Part shown: positions 47,777 through 58,971 of the stretch, one piece after another
Numbering within the stretch: position 1 is the first letter of the stretch
Layout: each line of letters begins with the position of its first letter
Source of the DNA: Entamoeba invadens IP1
Taxonomy: Eukaryota; Evosea; Mastigamoebida; Endamoebidae
DNA length: 64,000 bases
Assembly: GCF_000330505.1 (NCBI RefSeq)
Contig: NW_004440113.1
Coordinates: 89,103-153,102 of the forward strand
Reading direction: 5' to 3'
Notes under the pieces: generated by a model
The model's input: only the letters and a program-made list of their open reading frames with translations
Databases searched by the model: none
Told to the model about the DNA's origin: nothing
Made by a program: the position numbers and the translations under genes

Positions 47777-48714
47777 TTTTCTGAGGATGGTAAATATCTT
47801 AAACATAATTTCTTTCAATTTAGATTTTTTTGCCTAAGATCAAAAAGGTATATTTTGAAACACATGATTTTCTTTAAAAATGCTATTTATGGATTGTTTG
47901 AAAGATGATTCTTTCAGTTGATTTTTACAAAAAAAATAATCTACTTCTATTTTTTGATTTACCACAAGACTAACTTTGGTTTATATGAAAACATTTGACA
48001 GACATATAAATTATCGAAAAAGTCGATTTTTTAATCAAAATCACAAAACAAATTAATCGAACAATTTTTAATCTTTTTCACAAAAAATACAATTTATTAT
48101 AAATCAATTCATGATATTTCAAACAATAAAAATTGATAGCAAATAACGTATTAATAACGTATACTCTATGCGATGACAATTTATGTATTTGCGCAAATTC
48201 AAAACGAGAGGTTTTGGATATCGATAAAACAACGATTGATAAATAAACAAATTTTTAAAATAAAATCATTTTTGTTATAAACTGTTTTATTTATTTTTTA
48301 AAACATATATACACAAGAAATATATGTTTATATTAATATTTTGCATTATACAATATTAATTCTCAATGAAAATGTGTTCAATTTATTAATCAATTTTATA
48401 TATTATTTGGCGTTTTTGTTGTGTTTTGACGATTTTTGATATAATCAATTATCAAAACCCACTTTATAAAAATTCTTTGATAATTTTATTTATAGAATTT
48501 TAAATCAATAGTGGCAGTGCTATAAATATCTCTGAGGATGGTAAGTCGTGTAACAAACAGACATTATCAACACGGACTTAAACATCTAAAAAGTGAAATG
48601 ACGTGTTCCCATGTTCAAAAATAGTAACTTACTCAATATACATTTCAGATAGATGTAAAAGTGTAAACTTTCTATTTCTGTCATCCTCAGAAAATAATTG
48701 CCATCCTCAGAACT
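47777..48714. repeat. Dispersed CTGAGGATGG inverted motifs
   Basis: TTCTGAGGATGGTAA occurs near 47780, CTCTGAGGATGGTAAG near 48532, and the inverse CATCCTCAGAA near 48683 and 48703. A weaker TATCCTCAGAAAAA lies near 49240. The outer pair (about 47780 and 48713) would delimit a ~0.94-kb inverted-repeat element, but no target duplication is clear. Confidence 0.45.
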
Positions 48715-49786
48715 GTAAATCTGTTTAAAACACAAGTTAATATCAAAATGAAACAATCATATTAAAATATACACAATATGATTAACTTTGTTATTACAAT
48801 AAATTTGAATAATTGCATAAATTACAAAATTATTAATAAATTTGTTATTTTAAAATTACATTTTTTTGAAAATCAGTGTTTTCTACTTTTTCAATTTTCA
48901 TTTTGATAAAAAAAACAATTATCAATTTAAACGTAAATTTCAATTATTATGTTATAAAGACGGATTCGAAAATAATTTCAATAAGTATATAATCATAATA
49001 TGAACAAGTTTAATTCATGTTTTGTTATTTTCCGTCTCAAGTTCGCGAGATATAATTATTGTTTTTGTTTACTGATTATTGTGGCGATTTTTTGATTGTA
49101 TTTAATCTTTTGGCATTTATGACAAATTATTACCATTATTTAAAATTGAACTTTGACTCGAAATATTAAGTGTCAATTATAACTTGAGTTATGAAAATGG
49201 GCTTTATGGGGAACTGAACATTATGGATTTGATTTTTGTATCCTCAGAAAAATATTTTTTAATAAGGATAGCTTTGATCCTGAAGATACACCTTATCCTC
49301 AAGAAACCCTTTAAAATACATTATTTTTTTATGTTGAAATTAATACCTAAAATCGAAAGTGTCAATATTTTAAAATTATTATTATCAATTAATTGAATGT
49401 ATATCTTACTTAATGGTGTTATGTGATGTATACTAACAATTGTAATTTGGTCAAATGATTATTCAAAATGAAATAAACATAGACAATTATTTAATACGAC
49501 TAAAAACTAAAAAAACAATTCATTGATGAGAAAAAAACTTTTAAATAATTTGAACAACCATGAACACCTAAGAATTCAATTATGACTTATCTTTCAGACA
49601 ATTTCTTTTGAAATTATAATCCCGGGTTTGCATAGCTAAGAAGAGATTTGAACAACCATGAACATTATAATTACCCACAAATTACACAATAAGTAAATAG
49701 CTCAAATAAAGTTATTATAAAAGGTAAATATAATGTACAATTCACCAAAATATTCAATTTAAAACACAAAATAGTCTACACCTCTG

Positions 49787-50956
49787 TCAGTTGCTCTTTG
49801 CCTCGACGATTGTGTCCATCAACTTCTTGGCGTTCTCCTCGACGTACAAAATCGGGCTTTTCGAAAGTGAGAACAGATTGATAGAAATCTTTGCAATTTG
49901 TTCGTTCGTGTACTGCTTCATATCAAACCCGTTGAACAGCTGTGTCAAATTATCAACACCCGCTGCCTCAAACTTCTCCATTTTGTCCGTCGCATATTTT
50001 GCAAAACTCGACGTTTTAATAAACTCTTTATACACCATTTCTTTCCCACTCGGAAACTTGAGTCCTTTGATATACCTCCACACCTCTTCCTCGTTATATT
50101 CAATGCTGTTCCATTGGTCCTCAAGACTTTTCATTTTAGGTGCCTTCTTCAAGAAGAAGCCATCAAATATTGTCAAAAACTCGATCATGTTTCGGGAAAA
50201 CTCCTTCATAACTTCCACACCAGCGGTCAAGTCGTTCATTTGTATCACCTTCAAAAACCGGTTATCGACGATGTGATGAATGCACTCCCCTCCGTTGATA
50301 TCGAGCGTGTTGACCTTCTTCGCGTTTTTCTTGATAACATCTTTCACCATTTGATTTGTTGTCCCAACTAAAATTGCCTTATCCTTTTTAATAATGTCAT
50401 CATTCATCGTAACGTAGGGCCGAATCTCGCCACAATATTCAAGTGGAGATATGATACTGCTCAAGTACTCGACAGCTTCTGTAACTTCAGTCACATCCTC
50501 CGAGTACATCACAATGGACTCTCCCATTAACAAAGAAGCCCACAAAGAACGCAGACTCGATAGGTGTTTTCTTAAAAACGACGGGAAGGTGTTCCACGAT
50601 GTCACTGCAAGATCAAATCTCTTCGAATAAAATTTGAGTGAAAAATTTCCGTCTCTCTGATACTTTGGGAATGATGAAAATTTGAGGTACAGTGTTGTCA
50701 CCAAAATTTGGTTGTCCATATCCTCTGCCAAAAATGTTGATTTCACGTTGTGTAAAATTGATTGATATGGTTTCGTTTCTTTGTTTTTGGTAAGTAAAAT
50801 GAGTGACTTTTGTATTGATTTTCTCTTGTCGGTGTGTGGTATTTGGACGAAGAGGACGTGACAGAATATGTAATTTCGCGTCAATGGGAATCTGAAAGAA
50901 TAAATTGAGCTTTTCGGTTCGAAAATTGGTTTTGCTGGATTGACTGTATCAGGCAT
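49787..50956 (-). CDS. DENND6/FAM116-like DENN-domain protein
   Basis: A 389-residue protein from the ATG at 50956; the frame opens a little earlier without another ATG. The DENN core is well matched: SLWASLLMGESIVMYSEDVTE, EYLSSIISPLEYCGEIRPYV and AILVGTTNQMVKDVI parallel DENND6 [40 protein letters not shown] and VILGVTNPFFAKTL. The C-terminal helical dDENN-like part follows (YKEFIKTSSFAKYA onward). DENND6 proteins are exchange factors for endosomal Rab GTPases. The usual N-terminal longin-like segment of about 60-100 residues is missing. Since the frame is open upstream and an assembly gap lies 270 bp away, an upstream exon is possible. Confidence 0.75.
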   Translation of the reverse strand: MPDTVNPAKPIFEPKSSIYSFRFPLTRNYIFCHVLFVQIPHTDKRKSIQKSLILLTKNKETKPYQSILHNVKSTFLAEDMDNQILVTTLYLKFSSFPKYQRDGNFSLKFYSKRFDLAVTSWNTFPSFLRKHLSSLRSLWASLLMGESIVMYSEDVTEVTEAVEYLSSIISPLEYCGEIRPYVTMNDDIIKKDKAILVGTTNQMVKDVIKKNAKKVNTLDINGGECIHHIVDNRFLKVIQMNDLTAGVEVMKEFSRNMIEFLTIFDGFFLKKAPKMKSLEDQWNSIEYNEEEVWRYIKGLKFPSGKEMVYKEFIKTSSFAKYATDKMEKFEAAGVDNLTQLFNGFDMKQYTNEQIAKISINLFSLSKSPILYVEENAKKLMDTIVEAKSN

Positions 50957-51229
50957 TGACAAATAGACGCTACAAGTTATTTCAATAGACCTTTTAACTT
51001 CAATTAATTATATATTTGTATGTCAATATGTTATACCACTTTTGTAATAAAGTATTGTATAATATAATATAAAGAATTATATATAATATATTATTATATA
51101 ATAACATACATCTGTTGTTTGAAGTAATCTCCAAACGAGTTTGAAACGCCCTGTGGAAATTCGTTTTGTATTTCTGAAAGTCAAAAGTTGTGTTTCCAAT
51201 ACGACAAAACAAACTGTTGCCGTAGCTTT
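50957..51229 (-). other. Possible partial coding sequence next to the gap
   Basis: On the minus strand, 51100-51229 reads coding-like GNSLFCRIGNTTFDFQKYKT, then FHRAFQTRLEITSNNRC, running into the gap. Beyond the gap the minus strand shows a TTTGTAG acceptor-like site at about 51340-51347. It could be an exon of a gene broken by the gap, perhaps the 5' end of the DENND6-like gene. The evidence is thin. Confidence 0.3.
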
Positions 51230-51329
51230 NNNNNNNNNNNNNNNNNNNNNNNNNNNNNNNNNNNNNNNNNNNNNNNNNNNNNNNNNNNNNNNNNNNNNNN
51301 NNNNNNNNNNNNNNNNNNNNNNNNNNNNN
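51230..51329. other. Assembly gap (100 N)
   Basis: Exactly 100 N, the usual placeholder for a gap of unknown size. Confidence 0.99.
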
Positions 51330-51807
51330 CTCTCTCTTTCTACAAATAGAAAACAATTATCATTCACTATTAATAATTATTAATAAATAATATAACAAAA
51401 TCTAATTTTAGTTTTTGAATCATCTTTGATGAAAAAAGCAAAATACTCTTGTTGGATTTGAATTGATTGATATTATAAAAATACTATTAATATAATAGGG
51501 AATGATTAGTTCTTGTTATTTTTTCGTTTTTTGGTTTTTATTTTCGCGTTAAAAACCCTTGATTTAAATAGATTATTTCTTTCCCCGAAATATTACATAA
51601 AAATTTGCTTTTTAAAAACAATTAAAAATAAAAACTTGATTTTACTTTGAGGTAATAAAAATATTAATTAACATAATTATTAATATAATTTTATTGTATT
51701 GTATCTTTTTATATTAAATTATATTAGAAATAAACCATATATGTATAATATAAAATACCATATTCTTTTGTTTGTTAATTATTGTTAATAAACAATAATT
51801 AACATAG
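51330..51807. other. AT-rich spacer after the gap
   Basis: 478 bp, no gene seen. Confidence 0.45.
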
Positions 51808-52700
51808 AGTTGGTGGAAAAAAGTCCTGTTCAATAAAAAAGTTTGGCTCATTTGCAAATTATAGTAAATTATAATATTTGTTGCTATAATATTGAAAACA
51901 TTTTGTATTATTTCAAAAACATTAATTAAAACTCCTAAAAAACAAAAAAATAAAAAAAAATAAAAAAAATAAAAAAAATAAAAAAAATAAAAAAAAATAA
52001 AAAAAATAAAAAAAATAAAAAAAAATAAAAAAAAATAAAAAAAAATAAAAATACTTACAAAACCAAACAAGAAAAATTAAAACCAAACTTTTGGTCGAAA
52101 ATTTTTTATTCAGGTCAAAAAATTGGCACTTCGAATAGAAAAATGAGATTTTATTCTCATGTTTATGTCGATACAATACAAAGTCAATAGCAACCACTCA
52201 ACGTTTGTTTTTGGAATTAAAAATAAAGGTTTAGCAAACATATAAAACGCAATATTAAAAGTATAAAACATATCATTCAATTGTTTATATAGTCGGTGCA
52301 ACACAATTTAACAATCAAAAACTAAAATTCAGCATTTCGAAACAATGGATTGATTGCAACTAATTTGAACTTTCAAACATCATTGAGTTGTTTAAAAAAC
52401 ATGGCGTTTATTTAAGATGCTTGCCAATAATTCAATCTATGCGTGAATTAATCAATCTTAACGTGAAGTCAACGTGTCTAACCAAATGAAAATAATTATG
52501 GTTGTAACTTACATTAGTATTATGTACAAATTCGGGATTCGTTCCCAAATTGAAGCGTCTCGATATTTAAATTGAATTCTTTGTTTGGCTCGATAGTTAT
52601 ACGAAATTAAATAGTAATAATAATAGAAACTAATAATAAATGGTTGTTTATAATAAAATATAGTTATTCTTATTGAGCCGGACTTTTTTCCACCAATACT
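51808..52700. mobile_element. ~890-bp non-autonomous TA-flanked element
   Basis: The left end reads TAGAGTTGGTGGAAAAAAGT; the right end, reverse-complemented, reads TAGTATTGGTGGAAAAAAGT, and both continue CC, then a variable base and TTCAATAA or CTCAATAA. The inverted repeats are about 30 bp and start with the TA target. The interior has no coding capacity and holds an A-rich (AAAAAAAT)n tract. It looks like a deletion derivative or MITE of a mariner-type transposon. Confidence 0.65.
51944..52051 (+). repeat. (A6-8 T)n low-complexity tract
   Basis: About 13 units of AAAAAAAT-like sequence, giving false Phe-rich frames on the other strand. Confidence 0.9.
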
Positions 52701-52807
52701 AATAATTAATTTTACCTTATTATTAAAACTCATATTATATCATAAAATATAATAATATTTTATGATGATTATAATAAAACATTCAATAACAAAAAATCAA
52801 CAATTAA

Positions 52808-55800
52808 TTAAAAATCCTGTTTTTTGACAAACCAAGAATTAGTCAACGAACATCCTCGTTGTTTTGGGGTAGACGAGAGTTGAGTTTTTGGTCTTCCATA
52901 AGCCGATGGAATTGTCAATTTCAGACTCAACGATTTTTGTGGTGGTTCGAGTGTGTTGTTAATGACTGGGGAGTTATTACTTGGTGTTTCCGAGTGGACT
53001 GCACGCGTACATTCTGTGGCCAGAGTAGTTCTTGGGCGCAAATCTTTCGAGTGGTCACTTTTTCGTTGTGCCAAAAATGCGTTAGTCCCGTTGCTCTTTC
53101 TCAAAGAGACATGAATTGCTTTAAGACTTGGAAAATTGAAATGAGTGAAGACCGACCTCACAATTTGGTCGATAGAAATCAGTTGTTTCGTCCGTTTGTC
53201 TGTCATGCTTTGCTTGGTACTAAACGTTTCATTCTTAAATAAGAACTTATGGTAATTGATTATTAAATATTTTAATAAAAAGCCTTGAGCCGTGGGGGAG
53301 ATCCCGTCACAGAAAAACGGGCCAAAGTGCATTAAGTATTGCAGCTTATTTGGATTGTATTGGTACCATTCATTAAACAAGAGCAATAACAGTTGTATAA
53401 CATTTTGTGAAGGAGTCTTTTCAACACTTTTCAATAACTTTTTTGCGATCACTTCAATGTTTTCTGTGGGTCAAACTTTGAATAGGTATTTATATCTATA
53501 ATCAAACTATAATTAAACTAATGAACAAACCATCAGAAAAAATGATGTTTTTCATATACGCCAAATCACCGACTAAATAGCCAAAGAGTGGTCTAGTGAG
53601 TGATGACAAGAACAAGAAGAGCATTCCCACTATTTCAGGTGATGTTTTTTGACTCAAATCGATTTCCTCCCCAAATTCTATTTGTATTAAATTTTCTTGT
53701 GCTTTTCGTAAGTTTTGGTTTGTAAAGAAATTTTCATTTTTGAAGTTGAAGTGGAGGTACAAAAAGTTACAAATTTTAAAGAAGAGTGGGGAGACGCCAA
53801 AAGCGTTTACTGGGAGTTTATCAAGATCAATTCCACAAAGTCCCCATGGGGTATGATATTCTGTGACTATTCGTTGTAAAATAGGTAAATCGCCTTTAGC
53901 CCTCAATGGGTTTTCTTTAGTGTATTCTGTTGACTCTAAAACTATTAACAACGCCTTTTCTGTGGAATCAAAAATGACTTGAATATTTTCTTTAGGAGCC
54001 ACAATAGTTCTACTTTTCCTTCGAAAGATCACAAAAGGTTCCACATGAACAAAAGTGAGGGGTTCTCCTTCACACGTCAACTCATATCGATCAAAATATG
54101 ACGAACACAACAGACTGTCATCTACACATGTGCTAAATTTAGAAAACGGTAACAAGAGGACCACCTCTTTTTCATTCAGTTTGTCTAAAGTCTCGCACTT
54201 CTGATCTAACACCCGCAAAATGCGCTCTTCGTTTCTCACAAAACACATTACTCGGTCTTCAATGCCAAGTGCTTTTTTCAACACTTCTATGATATCACTC
54301 ATGTGTTTCGAAGGATCCAAAAAGAGGTCATACAACGCGTCGTTGAATTGAAAACACACAATCGTAGTCGGTCTCCACATGATGACTAATTCATCATGCA
54401 ACTCACTGATCTTCTTATCTTTCTTCAAAACAGAGACTACTCCTCTTTTGATTGACCCAAAGACTTCATTCGATATATTGTCTTCTGTCGTGTGCATCGC
54501 CTCCATATAAAAATCGTGAAGTGTCATTTCTTGATTCATCACGTATTTCACTGTAGTTCCTTCTTTTACAATTTCTAATACAGTTTTGTCTTTAGAGTCG
54601 TCATCTGCATTCGCCACAAAGAACTTTTCTCTTCCTTTCGGCTGTTCCAGTGTTTTAGAAATTTCAAAACGTTGTTGTTCGGGTATCGTCTCTTGTTTTA
54701 AACATCTTCGAATGAATACCTCAACCTTTTCAATCTTTTGGAACTGATAATTCCGCTGCTTCAAAACCATCACCTTCTCGGCAACTTCACTCATCTTTTG
54801 ACACTTCACAAAATTGATCTTTTGGTCCTCAAACTGTGTCACAAAGCCTCCTTCTGTAAAGAGTAAATCACTTAGAAAGAGTCCAATATATGGAGTACAT
54901 GGGGAATGGGAAGCCCTATCGAGGGTTACTCTATAAAACTCCCAGTTGTTTTCTGGTGATGCAAATTGTTGGAGTGACGTGAAAATAATTTTCGTCTTTT
55001 GGTCGACCATTTCAAACGATTTTGAAAGTCTTGAAATGGCCGAACTTGAAAGTAATGTCAAGATACATATCAGTCCGTCAAAGTTCTGTAGTTGCAAAAA
55101 TTCGTTAGCGATTAAAATGATGTGTTTGATGTGTTTTGCTCTTGTTTGGACACTTCTCGTCTTCAGAATGAGTGTCGCAAAGTAGTTTTGAAGTTCATTG
55201 AAAAACGTGACGCAAAGCGCCAAGTTACTGCATTGACTCTTTGAGTTCTTCTGATTCCACAAAAACAGTTCAAACACGTTGACTGATTTAAATACTTCGG
55301 ACTGGAGCAGCGTGACTTGTTTAGCAAATATGACAGGCGGTAGAGTTAAAAAGTCGATTGGGCAGTCTGAGATCAAATATTCCAAAGGCATCAAATCGAT
55401 CTCAAAACTGACGCTTTGTGAAAACGTGACGATTTCTTTTTCTTTATATTTTAATTGTAATGCTTGTTTCTTAAGTCCGTAGTTCTTAAGTAACTCCAAA
55501 AAGCTCTGGTACACTTGCATGACATTTTCAAAGTCCGTTTGAGTTAACAGTGGAAATATCGTCGAGCTAAAAAAGGACATAATCGACACAATTCGCGCTC
55601 TTACCACTCTACTCAGTGGACTTATTAGACTCATTGAGAGTTCAAATCTATTAATAAATTCTAATAAAAGTTCTCGTGTGCCTATATACAGTCGATGCCC
55701 CCATAAAAAGTCCTTAGAAATTTCTTGTGAGAGACACGAGTAATTGATCAACTCCGAGACAGTGCATGTGTCGATTTTATTTGGCGGACTTGGAAATTTT

Positions 55801-55979
55801 GTTTTAAAAAAGTCCGCAGAGACCTGACAAGGGGAATGACAAGGAAAAAACACGTGTTGATTTGGGTGAGAAAGAGTGAGAAGCGTTCGATATATTTCGG
55901 TTTGAAAAGTCGACTTAAAGTCTGAGGACCGGTCACATTTCATATACACATGTAAGTTGAATTCTTTCTTACACGTCAT
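52808..55979 (-). CDS. Two-exon RasGEF-RhoGAP fusion protein
   Basis: Exon 1 is 55979..53531 and exon 2 is 53463..52808. A 67-bp intron (GTTTGT to CACAG, phase 1) joins them into 1034 residues. A RasGEF N-terminal module lies at about 65-170. The CDC25-type catalytic domain at about 205-430 is recognised by PPVIFAKQVTLLQSEVFKSV, HIKHIILIANEFLQLQNFDG, SAISRLSKSFEMV and CTPYIGLFLSDLLFTEGG. From about 712 across the intron runs a RhoGAP-like domain: GIDLDKLPVNAFGVSPLFF, LFLFLSSLTRPLFGYL and, in exon 2, LQYLMHFGPFF. The arginine finger expected at the GxFR position reads ENFFTN, with Thr753, so GAP activity is doubtful. The last 140 residues are Ser/Thr/Lys-rich. It probably links Ras activation to Rho-family GTPases at membranes. 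Confidence 0.8.
53464..53530 (-). other. Intron of the RasGEF-RhoGAP gene
   Basis: 67 bp, GTTTGT donor, CACAG acceptor. The earlier TTATAG acceptor would lead to a TGA, so the CAG is chosen. Confidence 0.75.
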
Positions 55980-56586
55980 CCTGTGTTTTTCTTTTTGAAG
56001 TTCACCTTGAAGGTTTGGTGTTCTTATCCTTTTAGTTCTTTTATAAATTCCTATTAGTTTCGCTCTTTCTTATTTTAAACACCAAGTTGTATTATTCTAT
56101 TTATTTCTTCATTAAACGTTTCATTTGAATTTCGTTTTCGATGTTTTTTGGTTAAATACTTTCTCGACTTCCAATCCCCATGTCATTCCTTTAAAACATT
56201 TTAGTATATAATTATATAATATTTAATTCAAAAATACAATGGTTGGAATAATATAATAATGCCTTACATCAATACTAGTTTTGGATGTATGAAGAAGACC
56301 TTTTTCAATTAAAAAATTTCTTAATCTAACAAATATTAACAGTATCATATCATTATAAAAATTTAATTATAACAAATAATACAGTAAACCTTATAAATAT
56401 AAAAAAACATTGAAAGGTAGTAATACTTCCTTATTAATACTAATTGTTATATTTCTTTTTATTTCATAATGATTCAATTCCTCAACTTGTCTTTAATAAA
56501 AAATATCAATAACTTTAGTAATTTTCTGACAATTAAAAAAAATAGATAAAAGAACTAAACAATACTATAATGTGACGTTACATCAA
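55980..56586. other. Intergenic, nothing recognised
   Basis: 607 bp between two minus-strand genes. It should carry the promoter of the RasGEF gene and the 3' end of the NXF1-like gene. Confidence 0.45.
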
Positions 56587-58555
56587 TCAATTTTCAAACA
56601 ACAAATTTGCTGCAATTTCGCAGTTTTTCCCACTCTTTAAATACACTCGGAGACATTCCTCTCTGTTACACTTAAGTAACATCAACTTTTCTATCTCGAC
56701 GTTGTCTTGTTCCGTTAGTACCACTTCTTTCGAGTCGACATCGTCGATATTTCGGTGACTCAAAAAGTGGTCCGCCGCCATTTCCAAGTTGTTGTCAAAA
56801 CAAAACAAGAGTTGGACAGCCTCCCCGCGCATCATCCCCAGATCAATCAATGTTTTAATATCATTTTCATTCATCTGACTTTCGTCAATCCCATTTGTGT
56901 CTGTCGTTGTCGTCGGATTAAGTGTTCCAATATCCACCGGAAGGATTTTCAACTCCTCACAGATTTCCTTCTCTGTTTTTTGTATTTGCCAGTCGTTTTT
57001 TTCCAGCAAGAAGAGGGCCTTTTGTTCGTTGATAACGGGATATGAGTGTACTATATACTTTATGAATTTCGAAAACGTGTTGATCACATCAAATTGACGA
57101 GCGTTGTCATAAATCTCCAAATGTTCGTTTTGTATTGTGATGGTTGTGCCACTGCACACAAGAACAAACGTGCGACAGAACTGATATTGTGTTTCTTTGA
57201 TTGTCATCACTCCCATGATATTAACAATCTATCCGTGAATGTGTTCTGTGCTGTTACAAGCATTCTATTGTATAATAGATATTATTAATATTATTATAAT
57301 AATATTATAATAGTATAAGTATAATATAATTATAGTAAGTAATATTATTATAACAAACATAATTGTTCCCAAATTGTAAAATATCAAAACACATCTCTGA
57401 TATCCGATGTTTCGTGCTCTCAAAGCCTCTGAAAAAGTTTAAAATCTGTGGTCTCCCCTTCGCTATGAATTTCAATAAGTCATTTGGCGAATTCACCGTT
57501 TCATGGTTCCGCGAGTTGATTCCAAATATCCGGATGTTCTTTTGAAGCACTACATCAAACAGTGAATTCTCCGCATACAAATTTGCAAGCATCCCGATGT
57601 TCTTATCAAAATAATCAAAATATTGGATAAAAAACTCATGCAATTTCCAAAACAATTCAAAGTTGAATGGTTGAATAGTGTTATACTGTGACGGGGCAAT
57701 TCCATGTTGCACGTTACCTATTGTTGTTTGTCCAAACTGACAATTTGAAATGTTTTTATTGTCCAAGAACATTAGATATGGGAAAAATTGTTTTAAATCG
57801 CTGTTTGTTATTTCACATTCTATTGATATTAATACATTATAGTTCAAATGCCATTCCTATTTATAATAGTAATATTTATTATAATTATTAGTACGTTGTC
57901 AATGAACCAGAACAGACTTCATCCACAGGTAATATATAACAAACAATAACGCGACGTCTTGAATTGGGTTGTTGTTCAAACAAATTTTGATCAGGGGAAG
58001 TCCGCTGATAGCTTCAAAATATTTTGCGGACTCCAATCTGTTGTACGACAAGTCCAACATTGTCAAACACTTTAAACCACTCTTCATTGGAGCTAAAAAT
58101 CCGCCATTTCGAATTCCGTTATGACTCAAATTCAAAGCGAGTAAATCAGGCAATTCAGCGGCGACAAATGAAATCGTTTTTTCTAAGACGACATCAAACG
58201 GCTCTGTCAAGGTGAACCGGAACTCCGCAAATTTGGACTCCAAATTTGAAAGGTCGAGTTCGCGTTGTCTTAAATTTGAGTACCGAAATTTGATGCGTTC
58301 AAGTACAAAGCGGAGTTGGTCATCGCGAGATGGTTCTCTTTCAAAAGAAACACGAGTCCTTTGGTTGTTGAACAGAAGCCCATTGAAATTTAAAAGCATT
58401 CTGCCTTGTTCAAGTGTTTGAACAGTGACATCAAATGACTGCGTGTTTGTTTGTTGAATAAAAATAATCCCTATGTCCGGGTTGAGTTCATTAATCAACT
58501 TCCGAAGATCATCTATTGTCCCATTAAACGTCCGCACAAGCATTTTTGTTGACAT
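56587..58555 (-). CDS. Three-exon NXF1/Mex67-type mRNA export factor with extra UBA domains
   Basis: Exons 58555..57945, 57800..57359 and 57228..56587 give 564 residues. Order of parts: an RRM-like N-terminus (1-75); leucine-rich repeats (LLALNLSHNGIRNGG, LTMLDLSYNRLESAKYF, NNNPIQDV; about 110-203); and an LRR cap QFFPYLMFLDN. An NTF2-like domain (about 245-390) runs across intron 2, with FELFWKLHEFFIQYFDYFD and ending FCRTFVLV and IQNEHLEIYDN. A TAP-C/UBA-like domain (about 401-447) reads VINEQKALFLLEKNDWQIQK. Two further UBA-like domains follow: KTLIDLGMMRGEAVQLLF (471-510) and IEKLMLLKCNREECLRVYL (526-564). The known NXF1 ends at TAP-C, so the tail is unusual. The role should be bulk mRNA export at nuclear pores. 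The intron 1 boundary is uncertain. Confidence 0.8.
57229..57358 (-). other. Intron 2 of the NXF1-like gene
   Basis: 130 bp, GTTTGT donor and GATAG acceptor, phase 0. The earlier CAATAG acceptor leads to a TAG, so it is not used. Splicing restores the NTF2-like strand that ends in FCRTFVLV. Confidence 0.8.
57801..57944 (-). other. Intron 1 of the NXF1-like gene (boundary uncertain)
   Basis: Preferred: GTTTGT donor at 57944 and AACAG acceptor at 57801 (144 bp, phase 2). Alternative: GTTATA donor at 57940 and AAATAG acceptor at 57857 (84 bp, phase 0), which adds about 18 residues before FFPYL. The first keeps the donor used by all other introns here. Confidence 0.5.
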
Positions 58556-58962
58556 GGTTGTGTGTGAATTGATAGTATTGCAGTTCCGTATAGTTGTTTT
58601 TTATTATAATTATAATATATTGTATAATTTTTGTTGTAATATATGACAGACTTTGAACAATAAATCTCTAATTGATTGTTATTGAGGAATTTGGTAAATG
58701 ATTTTTTTTAAGAAGTTTATTATATTTAATTTAAATCAAATTGTTTTTAAATTTTAAATTAAAATGTTACTATTGTTAAAAAAATAGTATAATTTATAGT
58801 ATTTATTAATAAATTTTAATTTTATGTATTTTTGGGTTGTGAATTAAAAATAAATAAAATAAAGTAGTTTATACTAATAATATATGCTATGTATTAATTT
58901 TGAATTGAATAATTTTAGTATTGATTCAATATAACATAAAATTTATATTAATTGTTATAAAA
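58556..58962. other. AT-rich intergenic
   Basis: 407 bp, no gene. It contains the promoter region of the NXF1-like gene. Confidence 0.45.
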
Positions 58963-58971
58963 CAAATACAC

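Larger units (their letters stand above)
47421..49786. other. Repeat-rich, gene-free region
   Basis: No gene is supported; the ORF at 49184..49396 has no recognisable coding character. It holds a solo element end at 47569 and several copies of CTGAGGATGG in both orientations (listed separately). Confidence 0.5.

Noticed and set aside
51714..52304. Phe-rich minus-strand frames
   Set aside because: They come from the (A6-8 T)n tract inside the non-autonomous element.
47569..52700. One 5.1-kb element between the solo end at 47569 and the right end at 52700
   Set aside because: It would enclose the DENND6-like gene; the pair 51808/52700 is closer and better matched.
52808..53452. A separate 214-residue gene
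   Set aside because: It begins with GTG and supplies the second half of the RhoGAP domain once the 67-bp intron is removed.
56587..57847. Reading the two downstream frames as separate UBA-protein and unknown genes
   Set aside because: Splicing through a GTTTGT intron completes an NTF2-like domain across them, so they are exons of the NXF1-like gene.
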